Shown: piece by piece, positions 27,003 through 37,268 of the stretch
Layout: each line of letters opens with the position of its first letter
Numbering within the stretch: the first letter of the stretch is position 1
Source: UBA3206 sp963623875
Lineage (GTDB): Bacteria; Bacillota_I; Bacilli_A; Acholeplasmatales; Anaeroplasmataceae
Length of the DNA stretch: 64,000 nt
Assembly (NCBI GenBank): GCA_963623875.1
Contig: CAVFNL010000037.1
Location: 15,338-79,337, forward strand
Direction: 5' to 3'
Position numbers and translations under genes: made by a program
The notes under the pieces: generated by a model
What the model saw: only the letters and a program-made list of their open reading frames with translations
What the model was told of the DNA's origin: nothing
Database searches by the model: none

Positions 27003-27743
27003 TTAATTCTCCTCTTTATAATTGTATGTAATATCATCAGAAAAATAATTTGTAACATCAATTGTCACCTTTGCAAATTCTTCCGAAGTACCCCTGTATT
27101 TAATATTTACTGCGCTATATTTTGTTTTATCTTTAAAAAACGCATTTCTTCTAATACTTTTTACAGATGTAGGAAGTATTAAGGTTGTGAGTATATTGCA
27201 TTCTTCAAATGACTCATCATCAATAGTATCAACACCATTTGGAATTTCAATAGACGTAAGTTTCTCACATCTTTTAAACAAACCTACACTAATTTTTTCA
27301 AGATTAGATGATAATTTAACTGATGTTAAATAAATATTATAATAAAAAGCTTCTTGACCTATAGATACAACACTATCTGGAATTTCTATTGAGGTAAATG
27401 AACACATTGCAAAACAATATTTTTCAATTGTTGTAATAGTTTCTGGTAATTTTATACTTTTTAAAGCTTTTTTATTATATAAATTTTTCCCAAGTACAGT
27501 TATTTTATATTTTGAATCACTACAATCAGGAAGTTCAATTTCTTTTTCATACCCATTATACTCAATAAGCGTTATCTCATTATTCTCATTAATATTATAA
27601 TCATATAAAGCTAGTGCATCTCTTAATTTTTCATCATCTTGTATAATAATTTTAGTACTTTTATTCTTACATGATGATAATATAAATAACAAAAACAAAC
27701 CTAAAATCCCTGGAACAAGTGAACAAATTCTTTTAATTTTCAT
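27003..27743 (-). CDS. BspA-like leucine-rich-repeat lipoprotein
   Basis: 246 aa. Start at MKIKR (GGTGG upstream), hydrophobic core, lipobox ILSSC. About five LRR_5 (BspA/TpLRR) repeats follow: KALKSIKLPETITTIEKYCF, FTSIEIPDSVVSIGQEAF, LTSVKLSSNLEKISVGLF, LTSIEIPNGVDTIDDESF, and LTTLILPTSVKSIRRNAF. These form curved solenoids on surface proteins that bind hosts or matrix. An extended -10 (TGGTATAAT, 27774-27782) lies upstream. Its last codons contain the galE RBS, so the two are coupled. Confidence 0.85.
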   Translation of the reverse strand: MKIKRICSLVPGILGLFLLFILSSCKNKSTKIIIQDDEKLRDALALYDYNINENNEITLIEYNGYEKEIELPDCSDSKYKITVLGKNLYNKKALKSIKLPETITTIEKYCFAMCSFTSIEIPDSVVSIGQEAFYYNIYLTSVKLSSNLEKISVGLFKRCEKLTSIEIPNGVDTIDDESFEECNILTTLILPTSVKSIRRNAFFKDKTKYSAVNIKYRGTSEEFAKVTIDVTNYFSDDITYNYKEEN

Positions 27744-27773
27744 AATTAACCACCATTTCATCGATTTGTAATT

Positions 27774-27782
27774 ATTATACCA
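27774..27782 (-). promoter_or_regulatory. Extended -10 promoter of the LRR-galE-SIS-HD operon
   Basis: Minus-strand TGGTATAAT with no good -35, about 35 bases before the lipoprotein ATG. Confidence 0.5.
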
Positions 27783-27807
27783 CGCATTCATTTTTTTTAG
27801 TATAGCA

Positions 27808-27843
27808 TTTAAAAAATAATATGGTGACGTAATAACACCATAT
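27808..27843 (-). terminator. Terminator-like hairpin after the nuclease remnant
   Basis: ATATGGTG / CACCATAT stem (27819-27843), minus side followed by ATTATTTTTT. Confidence 0.6.
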
Positions 27844-27850
27844 ATATTAA

Positions 27851-28307
27851 TTAAAAGACAACAAGTGCATAATTATTTATTTTTAACAATTCTATTTTAG
27901 ATGTATGCTTTAAACTCTTACTGTCATATGCTATTCCTACAAGCATTACATCGCCACTATAACGGCCAAGTACATCTTCTTTATTCTTATTAAATGGTCC
28001 TGTAAGTTCATTATGATTTTCATCAAATGTTTTATTAATAAATTTTGTATTCCCTTTTAATGTTTCTTGGTATGATATATCTGCTGATATATATAATTTA
28101 TCAAATAATTCTTTTGAATAATATGCATTAAGCATTGATAAGGCCATGTTTTTTTCCAAAACGGCGTGGACGTGTGATGCACATGAATTTATTAGGTTTT
28201 CTTATGTAATGATTACATTCTTTTATTATCATTGATTTATCTATAAATATATCATCTATATAATATGATTTAAATTTACTTTCATCTAAATATAAATACA
28301 ACAACAT
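27851..28307 (-). pseudogene. Remnant of an AAA-ATPase-like / PD-(D/E)XK nuclease gene
   Basis: From ATG 28307 one frame reads the family N-terminus (KSYYIDDIFIDKS, then FMCITRPRRFGKK). It shifts by one base at a run of seven A within the P-loop (about 28153-28160), and continues in another frame as MALSMLNAYYSKELFDKL. The rest is a splice of pieces: ETLKGNTKFIN (from the middle of the intact family) and GIAYDSKSLKHTSK (from the very end). Against the 39337-40912 copy it lacks four codons between AAAG repeats, about 250 codons of ATPase, and the nuclease core. It is clearly dead. Same orientation as the better-preserved copy on the other side of the ribosomal cluster. Confidence 0.85.
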
Positions 28308-28384
28308 AAAATTACATCCATTTCTTTATCTTATTTTAACTATGCCATTAATTTACACTCTTATCTATGAAGATTTAAATAAAA

Positions 28385-28417
28385 TGTAAAAAATGTGGTA
28401 CCGATTTGGTACCACAT
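28385..28417 (-). terminator. Intrinsic terminator of the rplK-rpoC cluster
   Basis: Perfect ATGTGGTACC / GGTACCACAT stem (28393-28417), followed on the minus strand by TTTTTT. Confidence 0.9.
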
Positions 28418-28424
28418 ATATTTA

Positions 28425-31400
28425 TTATAGATTTTCGTCAGTAGCTTCTTCTTCAGGAACATCATCAAAATCATCATCTAAGATTTGATTGTTTTCATCA
28501 TCATAATCATCAATGATTTCATCTTCAATTGTTTCTAAAGTTTCATCAACTTCAGCAGGACGATGCTCACATGAGAATTCTTTCTCAATTAGAGTTCCTG
28601 TTCCGGCTGGAATTAATCCACCAACAATAATATTTTCTTTAAGTCCTACTAGTGTATCAACTTGTCCACGGATTGCGGCATCTGTTAAGATACGAGTAGT
28701 CTCTTGGAATGAAGCAGCTGATAACCATGAAGGTGATCCTAAGGCAGCCTTAGTGATTCCTAATAGTACTGGTTTTCCTGTTGGAAGTTCTCCACCATTA
28801 ATAATAGCCTTCTTTACTGCATCTCTAAATTCAACTACACCAACTTCATGACCTGGTAATAATTTTGTTGATCCTTGTTGGTCAACTCTAATCTTACGCA
28901 TCATTTGACGTACAATGATTTCGATATGCTTATCTGAAAGGTCTACACCTTGTGCACGATATACCTTTTGTACTTCTTCGATTATGTATTTTTGAACTGC
29001 AGCAGCATCTTTAATACGAAGAATCTCACGTGGAACAAGAGAACCTTTGTTTAAACGATCTCCACGATTAATCTTTTGTCCTTCAGAAACTAATAATTCT
29101 GTAGTTGCGTCAACTGTATATGATTCTTCACCATCAGTTGTATCAATAACTATAACATATCCTGCTTTAGTTTTTTCGATAGATTTAATTGTTCCGCTAA
29201 ACTCAGAAAGTGTAGCTTTACCTTTTGGCTTACGAATTTCAAATAGTTCTTGTACACGTGGTAAACCTTGAGTGATATCGGCAGAAGTAGCAACTCCTCC
29301 TGTATGGAATGTACGCATTGTTAATTGAGTACCTGGTTCTCCAATGGCTTGAGCAGCGACTGTACCTACTGCTTCACCTACTTCAACTATATTGTTAGTT
29401 GCAAGGTTACGTCCATAGCACTTCTTACATACTCCGAAACGAGCTCCACATGTAACATTTGATCTAATGCAAACTTTTGCAGTAGTTAAATTGTTCTTAG
29501 CATCTAATGCATCACAAATAATACTAGCAAGATCTTCATTAACAAATGTATTACGAGTTGCGACAACTTCCCCAGTCTTAGGATTAATTACATCCTTAGC
29601 TAAGAAACGTCCTGTAATACGTTCTTGTAATCCTACGATTACCTTATTATCATTATCAAGAACAGCTTCAACATCAAATCCTCTTTCAGATCCACAATCA
29701 TCCATAGAAATGATAACATCTTGTGATACGTCAACTAAACGACGAGTTAAGTATCCTGATTCAGCTGTCTTTAAGGCAGTATCTGTAGAACCCTTACGTG
29801 CTCCGTGTGTAGAGATAAAGAATTCTGATACTGATAATCCTTCCTTGAAGTTAGCCTTAACTGGAACTTCAATAATTCCTCCATTAGGCTTAGACATTAA
29901 TCCTCTCATTCCGGCAAGTTGAACGAAGTTAGATGAACTACCACGTGATCCTGAATCGGCCATGATGAAGATACCATTGTCTTTTTGAGTCTTCATTGTA
30001 TCCCAAAGATTCTTTTCAATTGCATCCTTAGTAACTTCCCAAATCTTTTGGACCATCTTAACACGCTCTTTGTCTGTTAATAGTCCTAAATCAAACATTT
30101 CCTTGATATGAGCAACTTTCTTATCAGCGTCTGCAATCATATCATCTTTCTTATCATATACATCAACGTCTGCTGCAGAAATTGTAATACCTGCAAGTGT
30201 TGAATATTTGTATCCTTGATCCTTTAAGTTATCTAGGAATACTGATGTTGTTGTCATTTGATGAATCTTAAATACGTGTGCAATTATCTTTTTGATAATC
30301 TTCTTATCAAATGGTTTTTGTTCAGCACGTGATAATGCTTCCTTAATATTTTCCTCAGTAGGAGTAATTAAATATTTAGAAGGGATAGCATCCTTTAAGT
30401 TTTCATTTGTTGGTTCATTTAGGAATGGGAAGTCTTCTGGAAGAATCTTATTGAAGATAACCTTTCCAAGAGTTGTAAATAAATACTTTCCATTTGTGTC
30501 AACGAACTCAGTTGGAATTCTTAGACCATCACTATCTTTTTCAAGATCTGGATTTGTATAAATTCCAAAACGACGTTTGTCTAATGATGAAGGTCTCATA
30601 AAGATACGAGTACGAAGTGTTATATCACCATTCTTATAGGCAATATAAGCTTCTTCTTCGTTATTATAGAAATTACCTTCATTCTTTTCTTTTGGTTCAT
30701 CTTTAGCATCATACTTACGTTCAGATGTTAAATAATAGTTTCCAAGAATCATATCTTGAGATGGAGTAACAACTGGTTCACCATCTCTTGGGTTTAGAAT
30801 GTTGTTTGAAGCAAGCATTAATAACCTAGCTTCAGCTTGTGCCTCAAGTGATAAAGGTACATGGACTGCCATTTGGTCTCCGTCAAAGTCGGCATTGAAT
30901 GGAGTAGTTACTAGTGGGTGAAGACGAATGGCCTTTCCTTCAACTAATACTGGCTCAAATGCTTGGATACCAAGTCTATGAAGTGTAGGGGCACGGTTTA
31001 ATAAAACTGGATGTTCACGAATTACTTTCTCTAGTACTGGCCATACCATATCATCTTGTTTTTCACAAATTCTCTTTGCAGCCGCAACGTTCATAGAATT
31101 ACCTAATCTTGTTGCTTGTTCAATTAATCCACGAATTACGAATGGGCGGAATAATGTAAGTGCCATTTCCTTAGGAAGTCCACATTGATACATTTTTAAA
31201 TCTGGTCCTACAACGATAACTGAACGTCCAGAATAGTCAACACGTTTTCCTAGTAAGTTTTGACGGAAACGACCTTGTTTTCCTCTAAGAAGATCTGATA
31301 AACACTTTAATGGACGTGTTCTATTATCATTTCCTCTTCCTCTAGCTTTAGATGAATCAATAAGAGCATCTACAGCTTCTTGTAGCATACGCTTTTCATT

Positions 31401-32240
31401 CTTAGTAATTAAGTGAGGCGCACCTGTTTCATATTGTCTCTTTAAACGATTATTTCTATTTAAAATTCTACGATATAAATCATTTAAATCTGTAGTCGCA
31501 AATCTTCCTCCATCTAGTTGTACCATAGGTCTTAAATCTGGTGGTATAACAGGAAGGATATGAAGAATCATCCATTCAGGTTTATTTTCAGAATGGTAGA
31601 ATGCTTCTACAACTTCAAGTCTCTTGATAGTTTTATCACGAGTTTGTTTTGATGAAGTATTTAACTCTTTACGAAGTTTTGTAACTTCTTTCTTTAAGTC
31701 AAGTTTCTTTAATAAAGTTTCAACAGCTTCTGCTCCTGTTTGAGCTTCGAAACTATGTCCAAACTTTTCATAATAGTTACTATATTCTTGTTCAGATATA
31801 ATTTGTCTGTATTTTAATCCTGTTTGACCTGGATTAATTACAATGTATGAAGCAAGATATACAACTTGTTCTAGATCCTTAGCTTTAATATCTAAAAGTG
31901 TTGCGATTCTTGATGGTGAATTACGAAGATACCATGCATGAACGACAGGGCTTGCAAGAGCAATATGCCCCATACGTTCACGACGTACTTTAGAGTCAGT
32001 TAATTCAACTCCACACTTTTCACAAATTTTACCCTTAGCGTCTGATCTCTTAGATTTTCCACAGTAGCATTGATAATCTTTTGTTGGACCAAATATTTTT
32101 TCACAGAATAGTCCATCTGGCTCTGGTTTTAGCGTACGATAGTTAATAGTCTCGTGCTTTTTAACCTCACCATGAGACCAAGATAGAATTTCTTCAGGAG
32201 ATGCTAATCTAATTTTAATATATTTGAATTTTTTGCTCAT
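28425..32240 (-). CDS. rpoC: DNA-directed RNA polymerase beta' subunit
   Basis: 1271 aa, a typical Firmicutes length. N-terminal zinc finger CYCGKSKRSDAKGKICEKCG, active-site NADFDGDQMAVH carrying the three Mg-binding Asp, bridge-helix region around GLMSKPNGGIIE, and the second zinc site CGARFGVCKKCYGRNL. Start ATG 32240 has GGAGG upstream, 12 bases after rpoB. It ends in an acidic tail. No intein or insertion seen. Confidence 0.99.
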   Translation of the reverse strand: MSKKFKYIKIRLASPEEILSWSHGEVKKHETINYRTLKPEPDGLFCEKIFGPTKDYQCYCGKSKRSDAKGKICEKCGVELTDSKVRRERMGHIALASPVVHAWYLRNSPSRIATLLDIKAKDLEQVVYLASYIVINPGQTGLKYRQIISEQEYSNYYEKFGHSFEAQTGAEAVETLLKKLDLKKEVTKLRKELNTSSKQTRDKTIKRLEVVEAFYHSENKPEWMILHILPVIPPDLRPMVQLDGGRFATTDLNDLYRRILNRNNRLKRQYETGAPHLITKNEKRMLQEAVDALIDSSKARGRGNDNRTRPLKCLSDLLRGKQGRFRQNLLGKRVDYSGRSVIVVGPDLKMYQCGLPKEMALTLFRPFVIRGLIEQATRLGNSMNVAAAKRICEKQDDMVWPVLEKVIREHPVLLNRAPTLHRLGIQAFEPVLVEGKAIRLHPLVTTPFNADFDGDQMAVHVPLSLEAQAEARLLMLASNNILNPRDGEPVVTPSQDMILGNYYLTSERKYDAKDEPKEKNEGNFYNNEEEAYIAYKNGDITLRTRIFMRPSSLDKRRFGIYTNPDLEKDSDGLRIPTEFVDTNGKYLFTTLGKVIFNKILPEDFPFLNEPTNENLKDAIPSKYLITPTEENIKEALSRAEQKPFDKKIIKKIIAHVFKIHQMTTTSVFLDNLKDQGYKYSTLAGITISAADVDVYDKKDDMIADADKKVAHIKEMFDLGLLTDKERVKMVQKIWEVTKDAIEKNLWDTMKTQKDNGIFIMADSGSRGSSSNFVQLAGMRGLMSKPNGGIIEVPVKANFKEGLSVSEFFISTHGARKGSTDTALKTAESGYLTRRLVDVSQDVIISMDDCGSERGFDVEAVLDNDNKVIVGLQERITGRFLAKDVINPKTGEVVATRNTFVNEDLASIICDALDAKNNLTTAKVCIRSNVTCGARFGVCKKCYGRNLATNNIVEVGEAVGTVAAQAIGEPGTQLTMRTFHTGGVATSADITQGLPRVQELFEIRKPKGKATLSEFSGTIKSIEKTKAGYVIVIDTTDGEESYTVDATTELLVSEGQKINRGDRLNKGSLVPREILRIKDAAAVQKYIIEEVQKVYRAQGVDLSDKHIEIIVRQMMRKIRVDQQGSTKLLPGHEVGVVEFRDAVKKAIINGGELPTGKPVLLGITKAALGSPSWLSAASFQETTRILTDAAIRGQVDTLVGLKENIIVGGLIPAGTGTLIEKEFSCEHRPAEVDETLETIEDEIIDDYDDENNQILDDDFDDVPEEEATDENL

Positions 32241-32252
32241 TAGTTAATCCTC

Positions 32253-35200
32253 CTACATACCAAATTTTTGAATATAATCTTCACTATTATTATCAAGTTC
32301 TACAATAGATTTTTCTATTTCGTTTTTACCATCTTCAGTGATTAATTCAACATGTAATCCTAAAGCTTGTAATTCACGAGCTAGAACTCTAAATGATTCA
32401 GGTAATGCTGCTTCTGGTAATGGTTTACCATCAGTGATTGCTTTAAATACTTTATTACGACCAACGATATCGTCAGACTTAATAGTTAACATTTCTTGTA
32501 ATGTGTGTGCTGCTCCATAAGCTTGAAGAGCCCAAACTTCCATTTCTCCGAAACGTTGACCTCCGTTTTGAGCCTTTCCTCCCATAGGTTGTTGAGTAAC
32601 TAAAGTATAAGGTCCTACTGAACGTGCATGAATCTTATCGTCAACCATGTGTCCTAACTTGATCATGTACATAATTCCTACGTTAACCTTTCCTTCAAAT
32701 GGCTCACCAGAACGTCCATCATAAAGTGTAATCTTACCATCTTGTGCAATTCCTTCAACTGAATCAAAGATATCTTTATAATCTTTTTCAAGTGAAGTAA
32801 TTAACTCTTGTGCTTCATCTAATAAAGCATCATGGGCTGTAGCTATAGCCATATTGCTATATCTACGTTGTTTATTGAAGTCATCTTCATCACTATTTAA
32901 TTGTTCTAGAATTTCAATAGTTTTTGCAGTTCTAGAATCATTTTTATTTTTCATTGCATCAATAAGTTTTTCTGATGCATTTTTAAATTTCTTAACGTTA
33001 GTTGCTTCATCAAGCATATCATTGATATCCTTAGTTGTAGCACCATCAAATACTGGAGTTGCACATTTAACACCTAGTGTTTGTGCTGCAAGTCCTAAAT
33101 GAAGTTCTAGTACTTGTCCAATGTTCATACGTGAAGGAACTCCTTGAGGGTTTAACATAATATCTAATGGTTTTCCATCAGCGCTATATGGCATATCCTC
33201 AACTGGAACAATATTAGAAATAACACCCTTATTTCCATGACGTCCTGACATCTTATCTCCAACTTGAATCTTACGTTTTTGAACAATGTAAACTCTTACT
33301 ACCTCATTAACACCAGGTCCTAGTTCATCTCCATTGCTCTTCTTGAAGTGTTCAACTGAACGAACAACTCCTCCTCCACCATGAGGTACACGAAGAGAAG
33401 TATCCCTTACTTCTCTTGCCTTATCACCAAAGATAGCTACTAATAACTTCTCTTCAGGTGTAGGTTCTGTTTGTCCCTTAGGCGTAGTTTTACCTACAAG
33501 GATATCTCCTTCTTTAACTTCAGTACCAACGATTACAATTCCATCCTCGTCTAGATACTTAATCATATCTGCCCCAACGTTAGGAATATCTGATGTAAAC
33601 TCTTCTTTTCCTAATTTAGTATCACGACATTGAATTTCAAATTCATCGATGTGTACAGATGTATAGTAGTCATATTTAACCATATTTTCTGACATAATGA
33701 CGGCATCCTCAAAGTTATATCCGTCCCATGTCATAAATCCAACTCTTACATTACGTCCTAAAGCAAGTTCTCCTTGTTGCATTGATTGACCATCCGCAAT
33801 AATTTCTCCTGCTTCTACAGTGTCACCAACATGTACAATTGGACGTTGCCAAATTGTAGTAGATGAGTTTGAACGTAAGAATTGAAGCATATCATATCTT
33901 CTTTCATCACCTGTTGTTTCAGTGATTATAATTTTCTTAGCATCAACATATTTTACAACTCCACCAAGAACTGCTCTACATGCAGATCCAGAGTCACGAG
34001 CTGCGAAGTGCTCCATACCAGTTCCTACATAAGGAGATTCTGGTGCGATGATAGGTACTGCTTGACGTTGCATGTTGGCTCCCATTAGTGCACGAGTAGC
34101 ATCGTCATGCTCTAGGAATGGAATACATGCTGCCGCAACTGATACAACTTGTTTTGGAGAAACGTCCATTGCATCTACTTGATCAGCTGTAACGAATAAT
34201 GTTTCACCATTATAACGTCCAATGATTTGTTGTTTTACAGTATTTCCGTATTCATCAACATATTCTTCAAGAATATGACCTTTTTCATCTAGTTTAGTAG
34301 CTGCAGATGCGATACATAAACCATCTTCTTTATCTGCAGTGAAATATTTAACTTCATCAGAAACATATTTCTTTCCGTTTTCATCAAGTTTTACCATTAA
34401 ATAAGGAGTCTTGATAAATCCGTATTCATCAACTTGTGCATATGTTGCAAGTGATGTGATAAGTCCGATTGAAGGACCTTCTGGTGTTTCAATAGGGCAC
34501 ATACGTCCATAATGTGAATCATGTACGTCACGAACTTCGGCTCCGGCACGATCACGTGAAATACCTCCACTACCTAGTGCAGATACACGACGTTTGTTAG
34601 TAATTTCAGCAAGTGGATTTTCTTGATCCATGAATTGTGATAATTGTGATGAACCAAAGAAATCCTTTAATGTAGATGTTAAAGGCTTAATATTAATTAA
34701 GCTTTGAGGAGTAACTGTCGCCATATCTGCAGTACTCATTCTTTCCTTAACATTCTTAGTTAATTTACCAAATCCAATTCTAAATTGATTTACTAATAAT
34801 TCTCCGATTAAACGAAGACGTCTATTTCCTAGGTGGTCGATGTCATCTAACGTTCCAACACCATCATATAAATTAAAGTAGTAACCAAATGATGCGATTA
34901 TATCAGATAATGTTAAATGTAATGAAGTTTCTCTTTGATCGCTTCCATAAATTGTAACATTATGAGTTTTACCAGCTTCGCTAACTTCTACAGTTAAAAC
35001 CTCACAAACAGGGTTTTCAGCTAAGCTATTATTTAAATTAATAACTGTACGTAAAGCAGCACGAGCCTTAGATAGCTTGTTTACAACACCAGTTGTAATC
35101 TTAGTACCCTTAGTCTCAACAACTTCGCCTTCTGAATATAATAATTCTCCAGTCTCTTCATCAAATATATCTTCATGAGCTACAACATCATAAGCAAGAA

Positions 35201-36071
35201 CATGTCCTTTTGCACGTTGAAGACAATCAAGTTTTTGATTATATTTATAACGTCCAACTTTTTGAAGATCATAACGTCCTTCATCAAATAGATGTTCTAC
35301 AACGTAAGTTCTAGCATCATCAGCTGGTGCAGTTTCACCATCACGAAGTTTCTTATATAATTCAACTACAGCTTGATCAGAATTTGTTGTTTCATCTTTC
35401 TCTAATGTAGCATTGATTTTTGCATTGTCTCCAAAAACCGCCTTGATTTCATCATCAGTCGAAAGACCGAATGCACGAAGCATAGTTGTTAGTGGAAGTT
35501 TCTTTTTACGGTCTAGTTTTCCATAAAGAACATCCTTTGGACCCGCTTCAAATTCAATCCAAGCTCCACGTGTTGGCATAACTTGTCCTGTGTATCTAGT
35601 TTCACCAGATTTAGGATCAATTTCTTTACCATAATATACACCTGAAGAACGAACAATTTGAGAAATAACTACACGTTCAGCACCATTAATGACAAAAGTA
35701 CCTACTGGTGTCATATAAGGCATTTCTCCCATGAATAATTCATGTTCAATAATTTGACCTGTCTCTTCGTTTTCAAGTCTTACATTACACTTAAGTGGGC
35801 GTGAATAATTAATTCTTCTTAATTTACATTCTACAATTCCGTATTTAGGATCTTCAAAATGATAATCACCAAAATATACTTTTAGTTTCTCATTGAATGA
35901 AGTAATTGGCGAAACACTTTCAAATACCTCACCTAATCCTGTTTCAACGAAGTCTTGGAAAGATTTCTTTTGAATTCCAATCAAGTCAGGAAGTTCAACC
36001 TCAGTACGAACCTTAGAGAAGTTACGTCTTTCAGCTCTTTTTCCGTATTTAACTACTTTGTAACCTACCAT
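32253..36071 (-). CDS. rpoB: DNA-directed RNA polymerase beta subunit
   Basis: 1272 aa. The rifampicin region is intact (SQLSQFMDQENPLAEITNKR then RRVSALGSGGISRDRAG and GRMCPIETPEGPSIGLI). The catalytic-site and clamp contacts include GDKMSGRHGNKGVIS and GGKAQNGGQRFGEMEVWALQ. At the rifampicin contact usually written THKRR the sequence has TNKRR (His to Asn), a position where changes can give rifampicin resistance; see findings. AAGGAG precedes the ATG. Confidence 0.99.
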   Translation of the reverse strand: MVGYKVVKYGKRAERRNFSKVRTEVELPDLIGIQKKSFQDFVETGLGEVFESVSPITSFNEKLKVYFGDYHFEDPKYGIVECKLRRINYSRPLKCNVRLENEETGQIIEHELFMGEMPYMTPVGTFVINGAERVVISQIVRSSGVYYGKEIDPKSGETRYTGQVMPTRGAWIEFEAGPKDVLYGKLDRKKKLPLTTMLRAFGLSTDDEIKAVFGDNAKINATLEKDETTNSDQAVVELYKKLRDGETAPADDARTYVVEHLFDEGRYDLQKVGRYKYNQKLDCLQRAKGHVLAYDVVAHEDIFDEETGELLYSEGEVVETKGTKITTGVVNKLSKARAALRTVINLNNSLAENPVCEVLTVEVSEAGKTHNVTIYGSDQRETSLHLTLSDIIASFGYYFNLYDGVGTLDDIDHLGNRRLRLIGELLVNQFRIGFGKLTKNVKERMSTADMATVTPQSLINIKPLTSTLKDFFGSSQLSQFMDQENPLAEITNKRRVSALGSGGISRDRAGAEVRDVHDSHYGRMCPIETPEGPSIGLITSLATYAQVDEYGFIKTPYLMVKLDENGKKYVSDEVKYFTADKEDGLCIASAATKLDEKGHILEEYVDEYGNTVKQQIIGRYNGETLFVTADQVDAMDVSPKQVVSVAAACIPFLEHDDATRALMGANMQRQAVPIIAPESPYVGTGMEHFAARDSGSACRAVLGGVVKYVDAKKIIITETTGDERRYDMLQFLRSNSSTTIWQRPIVHVGDTVEAGEIIADGQSMQQGELALGRNVRVGFMTWDGYNFEDAVIMSENMVKYDYYTSVHIDEFEIQCRDTKLGKEEFTSDIPNVGADMIKYLDEDGIVIVGTEVKEGDILVGKTTPKGQTEPTPEEKLLVAIFGDKAREVRDTSLRVPHGGGGVVRSVEHFKKSNGDELGPGVNEVVRVYIVQKRKIQVGDKMSGRHGNKGVISNIVPVEDMPYSADGKPLDIMLNPQGVPSRMNIGQVLELHLGLAAQTLGVKCATPVFDGATTKDINDMLDEATNVKKFKNASEKLIDAMKNKNDSRTAKTIEILEQLNSDEDDFNKQRRYSNMAIATAHDALLDEAQELITSLEKDYKDIFDSVEGIAQDGKITLYDGRSGEPFEGKVNVGIMYMIKLGHMVDDKIHARSVGPYTLVTQQPMGGKAQNGGQRFGEMEVWALQAYGAAHTLQEMLTIKSDDIVGRNKVFKAITDGKPLPEAALPESFRVLARELQALGLHVELITEDGKNEIEKSIVELDNNSEDYIQKFGM

Positions 36072-36163
36072 TTAAGCCACTCCTTTTTATTTTCTTTTTA
36101 AAATTTAAAGCACAAAATGCCATATCTAGCATTTTAACATTATAATTTGTTTTTGTGTATATG

Positions 36164-36775
36164 TCAACAGCATTTCACGCTTTTTAAGATAAAATATCCT
36201 TTATTTTTACAAACCACTTCACAATTAGAAAACAATTTCTCTAAATGCGCTATAGATGAAGGCGCACCTTGTTTCTTTTGTATAACAACCCATAGTTCTC
36301 CGTTACACTCAAGGTGATTATAAGCTCCATCATAAATATCAAATACAACCTTCTTACCCGCTCTTATAGGTGGATTAGTTATAATTGATGAAAATTTCAT
36401 ATCGCTTGGAATAGAATCGTATATATAGCTCTTTTGTGCTTTAGCTTTAATAACTTTATTGATTCCAATATTTTCATTTGTAAGGTTTAGGGCTCGCTCG
36501 TTAATATCTACCATCAATACTTCTTTATCGTAAAGTGTAGATACAACTATTCCTATTGGTCCATACCCACACCCCATGTCTAAAATTGGTGCGTTTATGG
36601 AATTTGGGGTAAAGGCTTCAAGCATTGTATAAGACCCGAAGTCAATATATTTTTTAGAGAAAACCCCAGCATCAGTTTTAAATTTAAAACGATGTTCTCT
36701 AAAAGTAAAATCATATATGTTAGGATCAGATTTTAATCCTTCCTGTTTTTCTGAATAATAAAAGTTTTCACACAT
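36164..36775 (-). CDS. rsmC: 16S rRNA m2G methyltransferase RsmC-like (YbxB)
   Basis: 203 aa. Start MCENFYYSEKQEG matches the typical start of Firmicutes YbxB proteins; the longer frame from GTG 36817 runs through a terminator hairpin and is rejected. SAM site PILDMGCGYGPIGIV, catalytic SIITNPPIRAGK. It methylates a guanine of 16S rRNA (G1207 in E. coli). It lies between rplL and rpoB, the usual Firmicutes location. No clear Shine-Dalgarno sequence precedes this ATG. Confidence 0.88.
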   Translation of the reverse strand: MCENFYYSEKQEGLKSDPNIYDFTFREHRFKFKTDAGVFSKKYIDFGSYTMLEAFTPNSINAPILDMGCGYGPIGIVVSTLYDKEVLMVDINERALNLTNENIGINKVIKAKAQKSYIYDSIPSDMKFSSIITNPPIRAGKKVVFDIYDGAYNHLECNGELWVVIQKKQGAPSSIAHLEKLFSNCEVVCKNKGYFILKSVKCC

Positions 36776-36789
36776 ATAACAATAGACAC

Positions 36790-36822
36790 AAAAACCTGTG
36801 GCCTCATTTTCGACCACAGGTG
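36790..36822 (-). terminator. Partial terminator / attenuator after rplL
   Basis: Minus-strand ACCTGTGG / CCACAGGT stem (36795-36822), followed by TTTTTG. Located between rplL and rsmC-rpoB, where partial termination lowers polymerase relative to ribosomal protein synthesis in many bacteria. Confidence 0.7.
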
Positions 36823-36838
36823 TAATGTCTTAAGTTAA

Positions 36839-37213
36839 TTACTTAACTTCAACCTCTGCTCCAGCCTCAACAAGCTTAGCTTTAATATCTTCAGCTTCAG
36901 CCTTAGAAACCTTTTCCTTAACTGCCTTAGGAGCAGCTTCAACTAAATCCTTAGCTTCCTTAAGTCCAAGTCCAGTTAATTCCTTAACAACCTTGATAAC
37001 TTGAATCTTCTTTTCTCCAGCTGACTTTAATACTACATCAAACTCAGTTTGTTCTGCTTCAGCAGCAGCTCCAGTTCCAGCAGCAGGTGCAGCAGCAACT
37101 GCAGTTGGGTCGATTCCATATGCTTCCTTCATAGCATCTACTAATTCCTTGATTTCAAGGATAGTCATTTCATTTAATGAATTGATAAATTCGTCTTTAT
37201 TTAACTTAGCCAT
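36839..37213 (-). CDS. rplL: Ribosomal protein L7/L12
   Basis: 124 aa. N-terminal dimer helix EFINSLNEMTILEIKELVDAM, Ala-rich hinge, and C-terminal factor-binding domain EKKIQVIKVVKELTGLGLKE with GLKEAKDLVEAAPK. Forms the ribosome stalk with L10. AGGAGG-like RBS precedes ATG. Confidence 0.98.
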   Translation of the reverse strand: MAKLNKDEFINSLNEMTILEIKELVDAMKEAYGIDPTAVAAAPAAGTGAAAEAEQTEFDVVLKSAGEKKIQVIKVVKELTGLGLKEAKDLVEAAPKAVKEKVSKAEAEDIKAKLVEAGAEVEVK

Positions 37214-37268
37214 TTTAATTTTCCTCCGTATGTTTTTAATGTTTTATAAGCTAATTTTGTTTACAAGA

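Noticed and set aside
36776..36817. Longer start of the rsmC gene from GTG 36817
   Set aside because: The extra codons come from the rplL terminator hairpin; the start at 36775 matches the usual N-terminus of the family.
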